From contig JABUQX010022859.1 in NCBI GenBank assembly GCA_015478945.1, forward strand, positions 20,295 to 84,294: 64,000 nt of DNA, written 5' to 3'. Numbering within the stretch: position 1 is the first letter of the stretch; the number at the start of each line of letters is the position of its first letter. A program made the translations under genes and the position numbers. The notes beneath the pieces were generated by a model, which did no database searches, was not told the origin of the DNA, and saw nothing but the letters and a program-made list of their open reading frames with translations. This document shows positions 52,028 to 62,604 of this stretch, piece by piece. Origin of the DNA: Trachelipus rathkii (taxonomy: Eukaryota > Arthropoda > Malacostraca > Isopoda > Trachelipodidae).

Positions 52028-53390
52028 ATGGCTTCTTCTAATACTGAAATTTTGTAGAATTATGCAAGTCCATTAGTTTATCGATTAAGGAACTTCGGCT
52101 GCTGCATTAAGGATAGATTGGCTCAAGAACCGCGCTCTTGAGCAACAAGAAGTTAGCTAAGGAAGGAGATCGAACACGCAGAAGATTTGCTGCTTACATC
52201 TAGAAGAGAAAGTTCAGCCGCTTGAAGCTGAAAGGGAGAAGCTAAGCTTGAAGATGAAAGAGAGAAAGCTAGGCTTGAAGCAGAAAGAGAGAGAAAGCTT
52301 AAGTTTGAGATGAAAAGAAAAGCTAAGATCGAAGCTGAAACCGCAAAGAGTTAAGTTGGAGGCAGAAAAGATGCAGAGAAGCAGGGAGGAGAATGTTGCA
52401 ATTGTAAGCTCGATGCTGGAGATAGACACCGCGTAAACACGACGCAACAGATTTCACAAGGCACTCCATAAGCAGCCACAAGCCCTTCTACGGCCAGTAA
52501 ATCCCGACAATTGAAGCTTCCCATTCTTTGATGAGACACGAAATGATATAAGAGGAGTACTTTGTTAATGGTCCGAAAAACAGCGGGAGGCAATGACATC
52601 CCTAAGGAAAGCGAGCGTTTGTTTAGGGTCTTTCCTTACAAGTAAGGCGGTTAATGTGTTCAACAATTTGCCTGTTGAAGAGCTGAAGAATTAATGAAAG
52701 TCTAAAAAGAGCTTTGTTAGTGAGGTACGGTCTCGAACTGAAGTGGGTAACGTGCGCCAAGTACAAGATATAAGTCCTACGGAGGAGATACCCTAGGGGT
52801 GTACTTACAAAAGATAATTGAAGCTCTGAAGAAGTGGATTACCGCAGCGACGTAACGATGAACCAGATGATCTCATTGGAGTTTTTTCTCAGTTCCAAGT
52901 ATTTAAATACTGTCCGAAAGAACTCGCTCTTACCTACAGGGAACAAGAAAGATACCGGAGGAGGATTATAGTAAGTTTCAGAGGGGTATATGGCAAGCTC
53001 ATCATTTAAAGTCGTAAAACAGTCACGCACCGGAATCAGCAATCACGCGGATAAAGCATCATAACAATACATAATATTTTGATCGAGGCAGTGGTTACTC
53101 TACGAATAGTAAATCATAAAGTATGACGCAACATACACTAGGGCAACAACACAATGAAAAGTAAGATCAGTAGGCGGAAGCGGGCGACAGACAGAATCAT
53201 GTCGCAGTACAGTGAGCCCAGGGTGGTGATCACGTGCTACAAGTGTCAAAGGAGAGGGCATCTCGCTAGAGATTGTAGAGCCCCTCCATATTTCAACTAT
53301 AGTGGTAGAGGACAGAATGGTTCCAGTAAACAAAAGGATGATGAAGAGAGCATGGGAGCATCCGGAGTCTCTGAAAGCGGCCAATAAAGT
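52028..53390 (+). pseudogene. gag: gag of unit 1, frameshifted
   Basis: It starts ATGGCTTCTTCTAATACTGA as in unit 2 but carries many one-base indels, so no long frame remains in 52028-53150. It covers the charged coiled-coil part and the capsid-like part (ending near LEDEREK- and KAVNVFNNLPVEEL-type blocks). Near its end CYKCQRRGHLARDC (53228-53270) is an intact CCHC zinc knuckle, the RNA-binding part of nucleocapsid. The same knuckle is degraded in unit 2. Confidence 0.75.
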
Positions 53391-53410
53391 CCTGAGCTGG
53401 TTTCAGGTGA

Positions 53411-53791
53411 ATGAAGCCGAATCTCCTGAATGAAGTAGAGAAGGTGGAAAATGACAAGTTGTCACACCTACCTGTAACTTATGGGACGGTGAATGGCTAT
53501 CAAGTCAAAACCCTCCGAGATACTGGTTGTAATGTAGTAGTTGTGCGAGAGAAATTCGTACCTAAGAGGTGTTATGTTGGAGACAACATGAAAATAAGAT
53601 TGCTGGACGGTATAGAAGCTCCTCTCGCGAATATAGATGTGGATACCCCTTACTACGTGGGTAGGACAACCGCAGCAGTGCTGCCGGAAGTCGTCTATGA
53701 TTTAGTCATTGGGAATGTCAAAGGTGCATTACCCCTGAGTCAGCCTAACCTCGCATGGAGTCGACTGTGTGTCGAGGTCCTCGTAATGTAG
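53411..53791 (+). CDS. Retroviral-type aspartic protease domain, unit 1
   Basis: The open frame reads VNGYQVKTLRDTGCNVVVV near residues 29-47. The DTG triplet after a hydrophobic strand is the protease active site (LRDTG-C in place of the more usual LLDTGA). A later VYDLVIGNVKG corresponds to the (D)-(x)-(I/L)-(I/L)G block near the protease C-terminus. The protein would cut Gag-Pol. The frame ends by a one-base shift and continues at 53755-53958 as an acidic spacer. Confidence 0.8.
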   Translation: MKPNLLNEVEKVENDKLSHLPVTYGTVNGYQVKTLRDTGCNVVVVREKFVPKRCYVGDNMKIRLLDGIEAPLANIDVDTPYYVGRTTAAVLPEVVYDLVIGNVKGALPLSQPNLAWSRLCVEVLVM

Positions 53792-54474
53792 AGGACGAGC
53801 ATAACCATAGGAGTTTGCTATTCCCCATCGCCGAGAACGCTGAGGAAGATTCTCAGGAAGAATCTGTTCAAACAAATCATAGTTTTGGAATGGCGAGTTT
53901 GGAAAAGGAAGAGATTTTTAGAGAGGAACCGTCAGTACCACAATCTTTGGACGTCTAATGAAAGAGAGTCGACCAACGCGGAGCCCATCACTTTTTTTGT
54001 GATGATCAGGTCCAATGTTCATATCTAACTGGTTGAGAGGTTACAGGAAAAGAAGTATTAAAGTCCCTACGAAACCACTAAAAAAACGTTGAAGAGGTAA
54101 AAGAAGTATACGGTGTCTAGGTGACATCGATGAAGAGAGTACATAATTGGTCTGACGAAAAGATCGTACTAACGAAGATGTGAGTCACTGGAGGTGATGT
54201 AGCCGCTACACACAAAGTTCGCAAGAGAAGTGTAGTAGCTGTGGGTGAAGGAGAGATAACTCATGGTGAAGAATACAGGAACTTATTAGTGATCGGGAGA
54301 CTTTTAAAAGTAAGCAAAAGACGATATTACCTGCAGAGGATATGGACGGTCAGTCAAAAGAGGTGAGAACAAGTATTGGTAGTCAAGGAATGGGGTGTAT
54401 ATTTAAAAGATTATGGTAAAACCAGCAGGAGAGATTCTTTGGTTGTAACCAAAAGAGTATAGGAGTAGAGTTAT
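53792..54474 (+). pseudogene. Acidic spacer between protease and integrase, unit 1
   Basis: It encodes, in broken frames, the same peptide as 62062-62604 of unit 2: HNHRSLLFPIAENAEEDSQE, NHSFGMASLE and onward. No domain is known. It is rich in Glu, Ser and Thr. Confidence 0.7.
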
Positions 54475-55530
54475 GAAGGTGGCACATGATGAAGTTTTCG
54501 GTGGGTCATCAGGGAGTAAAGAAGACAATGGGTAAAATACCCAGCAGTTCTTTGGCCAAACATATATCTGGATGTAACAAAACATTGTTACTCTTGTGAC
54601 ATATGTCAGAGGACGTGCCCGAAAGGCTCAGTAAAGAAAATACCTCTGTGTCCCATGCCCATCATTGAGGAGCCGTTCCAAAGAGTAATTATCGACCTGA
54701 TCGGACCAATCTCACTACCGTCTTCAGAAGGGCATCAGTATGTCCTAACGCTTGTGGATGCTGCCACGTGCTATCCTGAAGCTGTACCTCTTAAGAGCAT
54801 AACTGCACAGAAGGTTACAGAAAGCTTGGTATCTATTTTCATGAGGTTGGGGGTGCCAAAGGAAATACTCAGTGACAATGGTCGTCAGTTTACATCTGAT
54901 CTGATAAGGGATGTGACGAAGATGCTTAACATTAAGCAGAAGTTTTCCAGTATATACCACCCAATGAGTCAAGGCCTCACAGAAAAATTCAACGCCCTTA
55001 AACGATGCTCAGAAGGAGTGCAGTGAGCAAGTTTGAGGAAGTGGCACAAGTTCTTAGAGCCATTATTGTTTTCGCATATAGGGAGGCTCCACAGGATTCC
55101 ACAGGATTATCCCCCTTTCGAGCTCCTGTAGGAAGGACTGTGCGAAGGTCAATGCAGATTTTACACGAATTTGGGCAGGAGATATCATCCTGAAGAGGCA
55201 AGGTAACATACAGGTTGATTTTATCGACTTGCAAGAGAGGCAAATGAATCTAAAGTTGGCTAGAGAAACCTTAGCCTAAAGCCAAATTTCACAAAAGAGC
55301 ATATACGACAAAAGGCCGCGAAGACTAGAAAGCTGAAAGTAGGAGCTTGCTTCGTTCTCCTACCGCACTTCTAACAATAAGAAATGCTGATGAGATGGGG
55401 CGGGCCATACACAGTGGTGGAACTGTATGGTAAAGATAACTATAAGATCCAAGTTGGTGATGTGATTAAAACGTATCATCAATCTGCTAAAGAAATATAT
55501 TGTGAGAGGAGAGTGAAGAAGAAGAAGAAG
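54475..55530 (+). pseudogene. Integrase of unit 1, frameshifted
   Basis: The catalytic core is intact in 54655-55026: RVIIDLIGPI, PKEILSDNGRQFTSD and SQGLTEKFN supply the D, D and E of the DD35E site. The zinc-binding part (54475-54620) has indels. The C-terminal part (55030-55500) is broken but still shows MRWGGPYTVVELYG, the GPY module. Integrase inserts the DNA copy into the host genome. It lies upstream of the reverse transcriptase, which is unusual. Confidence 0.85.
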
Positions 55531-55532
55531 AG

Positions 55533-56780
55533 ATGGACCAACATCAGGGGAATATAGGTGCTTCTGCGGTGATTTTAGACACCGAAAACGAAGAGAACAT
55601 CACTTTGGTGGATATGGATCCTACGATGGTACAGAAAGAAAGGTTGTCCGACACTAAGATCAGTAAGGACATAACAGATCCTATGAGGAGAGAGTTAATG
55701 GAGATCCTAGAAAAGCATGAAGGAAATTTTTAGCAGACGTGCTCGGCACCGCGAAGAATTAATATCATCGCAAATTGACCTCCCAATAGATTGATACCCC
55801 CCATCAGACTGAAGCCATATAAGTTACCTTTCACGACGCGGACGGAACTGAAGAAGGAAACAGATAAAATGATACGAATGGGTATCATTGTTCCCTCCAC
55901 GTTGCCATACTCAGCGCCAGTGGTCGTTGTACAGAAAAAGGACGGGAGTAAAAGGGTATGCTCCGATTATAGGGCCTTGAATAGGATTACGGTCTTCGAT
56001 CCTGAGCCCATGACCACGACCCAGACTTTATTCACCAAGTTTGCCAAGGATAAGTTTTATACAAAACTTGACCTAGCCAAGGGCTATTGGCAAATTAAAA
56101 TAAAGCCTGAGGACTGCCATAAAACCGGTTTTTCAACCGAAGATGGAAATTTTCATTACCTCAAGCTGCCATTCGGTATGGTAAATGCTGGAGCAACGCT
56201 TGTGAGGTCAATGCGCAGGATTCTGGATGGAATTAACGATGTTGATTTTTACATCGATGATATCATCGTCCATTCCCAGACCTGGCGCGAGCATACGATT
56301 ACGATTGAGACTGTACTACAAAGACTCCAGGAGGAGGGATTCACCATCAGACCGACGAAGTGCGAGTTCGCCTCGTCGAGTGTTGAGTTCTTAGGTCATT
56401 ATATTGGCAATGGCACTAAAGGATTACATGAAGACAATGTAATCAAGATTAAGAAGACAGAGCCACCCAAGAATAAGAAGCAAGTAAGGTCTTTCTTAGG
56501 GCTCACTGGGTACTACCAGGATTTTGTAAAGAACTACGCAAAAATTGCAGCGCCATTGACTGACCTAACAAAGAAGGGTGAGCCAACGAAGATAAGGTGG
56601 GAATCCGTACATCAGCAGGCGTTCGAGAAGTTGAAAGAAGCTTTAAGCTCGAAACCAATCTTGAAGATGCCAGAGTTGGAGAAGACATTCACGCTACAGG
56701 TGGATGCGTCCGGTACTTCGTGGTTTGTCCTCCTACACGGAAGAACGGAGAATTCTCCTCCTATCGCATACGGGAGGTAA
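55533..56780 (+). CDS. Reverse transcriptase of unit 1, largely intact
   Basis: A linker (55533-55733) ends DPMRRELMEILEKHEGNF, then a short frame break leads to a 329-codon frame (55791-56780). Blocks in order: PYSAPVVVVQKKDGSKRVCS, DYRALN, KLDLAKGYWQI (first catalytic Asp), LKLPFGMVNAGAT, FYIDDIIVHS (the catalytic DD pair) and FLGLTGYYQDFVKNYAKI (connection). It ends in RNase H with FTLQVDAS. The sequence is Ty3/gypsy-like throughout. It copies the element's RNA into DNA. Confidence 0.93.
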
Positions 56781-57115
56781 GAAGTTTGTCTGCAACCCAA
56801 CAAGGTTATTCAACTTGGAGCAAGGAGGCGTTAGCGTTGTCATGGCATCAGAAGTTCGAGCCATACCTCTTGGAAGGTTTGTCTTCAGTCAGATCATCAT
56901 GACCCGCTGACCGCTATGAAACAAGAAGAAGGTATGAAAATAAATAGGATAATGAGGTCGGTCTTTATATCTTCAAGATTCAGCGTTTATCTAAACCAAT
57001 TAGTGGGCAGACGATAACGTCATAGCTGAACTACTAGGGGAGTAGGGTCGTATGCCGATGATACATTGGGTTCGTCTTCAGAAGCCTCTACAGAAGAAGG
57101 AGCGCTGTGAAAATG
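56690..57115 (+). pseudogene. RNase H domain and pol end, unit 1, frameshifted
   Basis: It starts TLQVDASG (the first active-site Asp) in the reverse transcriptase frame, then continues in other frames: PPIAYG and SLSATQQGYSTWSKEALAL (the T-x-x-(E)-x-E block), then YLLEG, DPLTAMKQEE near 56900 and RVGSYADDTLGSSSEAST (56820-57100). The pieces are in the right order for one RNase H domain and a short tail. Indels at about 56745, 56780 and 56900 break it. Confidence 0.75.
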
Positions 57116-57175
57116 AAACCAATGTTTTATCATCATGTAAATAAAGCAAAATGTACCAATTTGCTTCATGTTGGG

Positions 57176-59805
57176 TGGGCCAAAGATGTAATGCAGTGAT
57201 ACATGATGTATATAAATTGTTTTCATTTATTTGTTTAAAATAGAGGTCAAGTATTGCTATTGCAATATTATTTATTTTCTTTCTTTTGTCTATATACTTA
57301 ATGTATGCCGAAGGCCCGATCAAACTGCTGTAAATATGTTATATTTTAAGGAGAAACAATAGCCAATGAGAACTCATTTTTTAAGACTTAGATTTAAATC
57401 TGAATTGTATTGGTCGTTCTTAACAAAGCTTTTATTATATTATTATTATTTTGTTATTATTATTATTACATATTTTTTAAAGCGAATTGCGAAAGGATAC
57501 TGCGTATTACTTTATATATATATAATGGTTTTATATATATATAATACGTATTTTATTGAATAAATGCATTTTTGTTAAACGGTGTGCGAAGCTCATAAAT
57601 CTTCGACTTTTCGTTAGCTTCTTTATTTGATTGGAATGCAAAGATATGTTATTTCTTGAGAAGTAGATGATAATTACACAAGGAAACCAATCCGCCTTCC
57701 TCTCAGATGTCTTGTTAATATTTGTTTTACTAAATTAATTAATAAATATATACATCATTTTACTTGCTCGTTTTTAAGGAACTGTGATTTCGTTACCAGA
57801 GGCGTAATCTATATTCTTTAAACTCATATAAACTAGTAAAAATAAGAATAATTTTGATCTTTCCGCTTTTCATTGTTGTTAACCTTACAAGTTGTATATA
57901 GTTTGGCTACCCTACAAATGCTCGTTGTCTCGATCCAATTTTATTATTGTTAGATTGTGTATTTTGTAACCAAGAAGTGCTTTGTTTCGTGTTGTATTAC
58001 AAAGTAAATGTTAATTTTGTTTTAAATTTAATGTGGTGATTAATTTCGATGTGTAAAAAATATTGCCGTTTTCTTATTGTAAAGATTAGGTGTTAAAAGT
58101 TTGTGTTCTTAAAGCTATTGTGAGTAGATTGTATTTTATATATGCATTGGTATGTCAAAACGTCGTCTGCAGTTATGCATTTGTAAAGAGTATTGCATTT
58201 GAATTGTTGCTAGATGTTACTGGCAGGTAAGCTTGTATTTATTTGTAATTTATTTTCTGAAGTTTCGCAATTAATATATTGTGGTGATAAATATAAAACA
58301 ATTGTAAGTTTAATATTTATTTATTAACATATGGTTAATGTGTGTATTCACAATTTTTGTTTTGCAAAAAGGATTTATTTATCACTAAATAGGCACCTCT
58401 TTTGCATTCCAGAGAAACGTTATAGTAAAAGTCAGCTGATCTTATTACTTGGCCACATTGGACGACTCGATGTTTTTTGTAAATTTCAAAATTTGATTAC
58501 TTTTCAAGTAAAGATATTAAGATTCATATAAATCAAATCCGTCTATAATTTTTGTAATAATATTTTATTTATTTATACACATTTTGAACATAAATATTTA
58601 TATATTTATATCCTATTTATGGGCGAGGATCTGTATAAATTTATGTTAGATGCATTTTGGTTATTGGAGTAAAGTTGTTTGCATATAATACATTGATGCA
58701 CATATAATGTACACTATTGCATGTACATTATGTATGGTTCGTTGATCTAATATCTGGCAAGAGTACTATTTAAACATAAAATTAATTGATGATTTGGCTA
58801 CTGAAGTTCTACCCTCCATCCTCGGTTGCGCATGTAGTGGATATCTGCGGAATCTATTGCTGTACATGATGTATAAAACTTAAGTTTTTGTATAAAGCGT
58901 ATCGTATCCATTTTTCTTTTTAAGTATTTTTTTTAAATTTATTCCAGTAGTTTTCTTGAGTGTTTTCAAAGGTAGTTTACACTCTCTTATTTATTCAAAT
59001 ATTCAGATAGCTATTGTTTTAGGTCTAAAGACATTGATTTCATGATCAAAAATTGCTCATAAAACAGGTAAATTCCATTGATAGAGTATTTCATTGACTG
59101 ACGGTTTTTCATATAGCACCGAACCCGTTCAAACGTCTGTTTCACTTGAAGGTCTTCAGGGAGATACGTTGGTGAGTTTGAGTATAAAATTGCACTGTAG
59201 TATTGCACAGGCCGGTAACTCATTCGACAGGAGGTCTGAATACTGATACGATATAGGTTTGAGATCTTGAAAAGTGTTAGTTGGTTGTATTGTCACGGGC
59301 CTGGCCAAGGCAATTGTTTATCTCGCTAGAAGAAGTAAGTTCTATGACATATAATTATTTAATATCTTTTCAACCAATCCATTACATTTAAATTTTGCGT
59401 TCCTGTCTCGGGATTTTATTTTATAACCACCCAGTCATTATTCGTTATCACTGAATTGCTTGTTGTGAATTCATTTTGCCATTTTGCTGAATATTTGAGC
59501 ACAGCGGTTATTCATTGTAATTGTTTGCTAAAACCTGTGCTAGAGTTATTGTTTAAGTATTTCACCAATATCGACAGTTGGGATATATGTTGATATTGTT
59601 TTTTATTGTCAATATACGTCTTTGTACTATTTATTTTATTGAAGTTGCATGTATATGATTTTGTGCGTATGGTGAAATGTATTTTGCTATTGCAACAAAT
59701 ACATTGCTTTGGAAACAATTAACACTGGAATAATTAGATACTTTTTTTTATGCCCTTTTTAATATAGTTATATCTTAAGTTATATATTATACATACATAT
59801 ATATA

Positions 59806-59841
<36 letters not shown>

Positions 59842-60120
59842 TATAATATATATAATATAGTATAATTATTATATATATTATATTATATATATATTAGTAG
59901 AAAACAAAAAAAAAAAAACACATTAAAGGAAGATAAAAATTATCCAAGATATAGAGATGAAAAGACGAAAACTAAGTAAAACAGAATATACCATAAAGAA
60001 TCTTAATAACTAAACCAATTACCTATGAGTATTAGACGACACAAGAAAATAAATAAAATTAATATCAACACAAGATTTTTGCAAATTTTACTACGAATTG
60101 TTTAAAAATGTATATAGTAT

Positions 60121-60156
<36 letters not shown>

Positions 60157-60163
60157 ATATTAT

Positions 60164-60201
<38 letters not shown>

Positions 60202-60241
60202 TTAATTTTGTGGTAAGAAATTTGTTTTCCTGCGTGTATCA
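57176..60241 (+). repeat. Second terminal repeat, shared by units 1 and 2, about 3.07 kb
   Basis: This begins TGGGCCAAAGATGTAATGCA and matches 48833-51907 with dense small indels. It can serve as the 3' LTR of unit 1 and the 5' LTR of unit 2. The part 59896-60075 does not match its counterpart 51655-51760; both lie between AT repeats. Confidence 0.65.
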
Positions 60242-60360
60242 GTGGGAGCCAAATTTCGAAATTTTTGGTAGAAAACGTGATTGCGATTCGTGCGTTAAGA
60301 AGTGACTTTGTTGACGAACGATATATTTTATAATTTGTTTTGAGTACAACGATTATAACA

Positions 60361-61640
60361 ATGGCTTCTTCTAATACTGAATTTGTAGAATTATGCAAGT
60401 CATTAGGTTTATCGATTAAGGAACTCGCTGCTGCATTAAGAGATAGAATGGCTCAAGAAGCCGCGCTCGAGCAACAGAAGTTAGCTAAGGAAGCAGAGAT
60501 CGAACAGCAGAAGATTGCTGCTGCTCTAGAAGAGAAAAAGTTAGCGCTTGAAGCTGAAAGGGAGAAAGCTAAGCTTGAAGATGAAAGAGAGAAAGCTAGG
60601 CTTGAAGCAGAAAGAGAGAAAGCTAGGCTTGAAGCAGAAAGAGAGAAAGCTAAGTTTGAGGATGAAAAAGAAAAAGCCTAAGATCGAGCTGAGCGCAAAG
60701 AGTTAGTTGGAGGCAGAAAAGATGCAAGAGAAGCAACGAGGAGAGAATGTTTGCAATCGAAGTTGATGCTGAAGATAGACGCGTCAACATGACGCACAGT
60801 AGCTTCACAAAGCACTCAAAGCAGCCACAGCACTTCCTACGCCAGTAAATACCCGAAATTGAAGCTTCCATTCTTTGATGAGAAACGAAATGATATAGAG
60901 GAGTACTTGTTAATGGTCGAAAAACAAGCGGAGGCAAATGACATCCCTAAGGAAAAGCGAGCGTTTGTTTTAGGGTCTTTCCTTACAAGTAAGGCGGTTA
61001 ATGTGTTCAACAATTTGCCTGTTGAAGAGCTGAAGAATTATGAAAGTCTAAAAAGAGCTTTGTTAGTGAGGTACGGTCTCACTGAAAGTGGGTACGGCGC
61101 CAAGTACAAAAATATGAGTCCCACGGAAGATGATAACCCTAGGGTGTACTTACAAAAGATAATTGAAGCTCTGAAGAAGTGGATTACCGCAGCGAACGTA
61201 ACGATGACACCAGATGATCTCATTGAGTTTTTCTCAGTTGACAAGTATTTAAATACTGTCCCGAAAGAATGCTACTTACCTAAGGGAAGACAAAAGAAAA
61301 AGATACGGAGGAATTAATGTAAGTTCAGCAGGGGTATATGGAAGCTCAATATTTAAGTTCGTAACACCAGCACGCACGAATAACAATACAGTAGACGGAT
61401 AAAAGCCATCATAACAATAATAATAAATTTAGATCGAGAGGCAGTGGTTACTCTGCGAATAGTAATCATAAAAGTAGTGACCAACATACATCAAGGGCAA
61501 CCAACAATGAAAGTAAGATCGGTAGCGGAAGCGGCGACAGACAGTCATCGTCGCAGTAGCAGTGAGCCCAGGGTGGTGATCCCGTGCTAAAGTGTCAGAG
61601 GAGAGGGCTTCGCTAGCACTGTCAAGAGCCCCTCGCATAT
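60361..61640 (+). CDS. gag: gag of unit 2, two open parts
   Basis: The start at 60361 (ATAACAATGG) is favoured by context over an in-frame ATG at 60340. Part 1 (to 60681) reads MASSNTEFVELCKSLGLSIK, then a long charged helix with the 9-residue repeat EREKA(K/R)LE(D/A) four times. After a frame change near 60680, part 2 (60859-61317) is capsid-like: KLPFFDEKRNDIEEYLLM, FLTSKAVNVFNNLPVEELKN, SLKRALLVRYGLTE and YLQKIIEALKKWITAANVTM. The knuckle region near 61580-61640 is degraded (unit 1 keeps it). The coat protein assembles particles around the RNA. Confidence 0.8.
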
Positions 61641-61749
61641 TTTCAGCAGTAGTGGTAATGGGGGGACAAAGTAGTTAGGAAACAGAAGGAAGGATGAAAG
61701 AGCATGGAGGCATCCCGGAGTCTTGAAAAGGCAATAAAACGTCCTGAGT

Positions 61750-62061
61750 GGTTCGGTGAAGAGCCGATCTCCGATGAAGTAGAAGAAGGTGGAAATGACA
61801 AGTTGTTCACACCTACCTGTAACTTTGGGACAGGTGCAATGGGCTACAACGTCAAAACCCTCCGAGATCTGGTTGTGAACGTAGTAGTTGTGGCGAGAGA
61901 AATTCGTACTCTAAGAGGTGTTATGTTGGGAGACGAATGAAGTAAGATTGCTGGGACGGTAAGTGATAGAAGCTCCTCTCGCGAATATAGATGTGGAAAC
62001 CCCTTACTACGTGGGTAGGACAACCGCAGCAGTGCTGCGGAAGTCGTCTATGATTTAGTCA
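61750..62061 (+). pseudogene. Protease region of unit 2, degraded
   Basis: VKTLRDLVVNVVVVAREIRT (61850-61910) is the counterpart of VKTLRDTGCNVVVVREKF in unit 1. An indel removes the DTG active-site triplet from frame. The C-terminal VGRTTAAVL and VYDLVIGN blocks follow in other frames. Confidence 0.75.
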
Positions 62062-62604
62062 TTGGGAATGTCAAAGGTGCAATTACCCCTGAGTCAGCCT
62101 AACCTCGCATGGGAGTCGACTGTGTGTCGAGGTTCTCGTAATGTAGAGGACGAGCATAACCATAGGAGTTTGCTATTCCCCATCGCCGAGAACGCTGAGG
62201 AAGATTCTCAGGAAGAATCTGATCAAACAAATCATAGTTTTGGAATGGCGAGTTTGGAGGTGGAAGAATTTTACAGAGGGAAACCGTCAGTACCACGATC
62301 TTTGGACGTCAATAAAAGAGATGTCGAACCAACCGCGGAGCCATCACTGAATGTGATGATAGGGTCCCAATGTTCATCTAAGGGTGAAGAGGTTACAGGA
62401 AAAGAAGTAATTAAAGTCCCTACGAAACCACTAAAAAACGTTGAAGAAGGTACAGAAGTACCGGATGTCCAGGTGACATCGATTGAAGAGAGTACATATT
62501 GGTCTGACGAAACAGATCGTACTAACGAAGATGGTGAGTCACTGAGAGGTGATGTAGCCGCTCACACAAAGTTCCAGAGAGAAGAATGTAGTAGCTGTGG
62601 GTGA
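62062..62604 (+). CDS. Acidic spacer peptide between protease and integrase, unit 2
   Basis: A single frame of 180 codons reads LPLSQPNLAWESTVCRGSRN, HRSLLFPIAENAEEDSQEES, then Glu/Thr/Val-rich sequence to KFQREECSSCG. The same peptide exists in broken form in unit 1, so it is a conserved part of this element's polyprotein, about 170 residues. No domain is known; it could be a linker or a cleavage fragment. Confidence 0.65.
   Translation: MGMSKVQLPLSQPNLAWESTVCRGSRNVEDEHNHRSLLFPIAENAEEDSQEESDQTNHSFGMASLEVEEFYRGKPSVPRSLDVNKRDVEPTAEPSLNVMIGSQCSSKGEEVTGKEVIKVPTKPLKNVEEGTEVPDVQVTSIEESTYWSDETDRTNEDGESLRGDVAAHTKFQREECSSCG

Larger units (their letters stand above)
48833..57175 (+). mobile_element. 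Gmr1-like Ty3/gypsy retrotransposon, unit 1, gene order gag-PR-IN-RT-RH
   Basis: This unit holds LTR, gag (52028), zinc knuckle (53228), protease (53411), integrase (54475-55530), then reverse transcriptase (55791) and RNase H to about 57115. In ordinary Ty3/gypsy elements integrase follows RNase H. Integrase before reverse transcriptase is known for Gmr1-like elements, which otherwise group with Ty3/gypsy. Its frames are broken in gag, the spacer, integrase and RNase H. A second unit follows head to tail from 57176. Confidence 0.85.
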
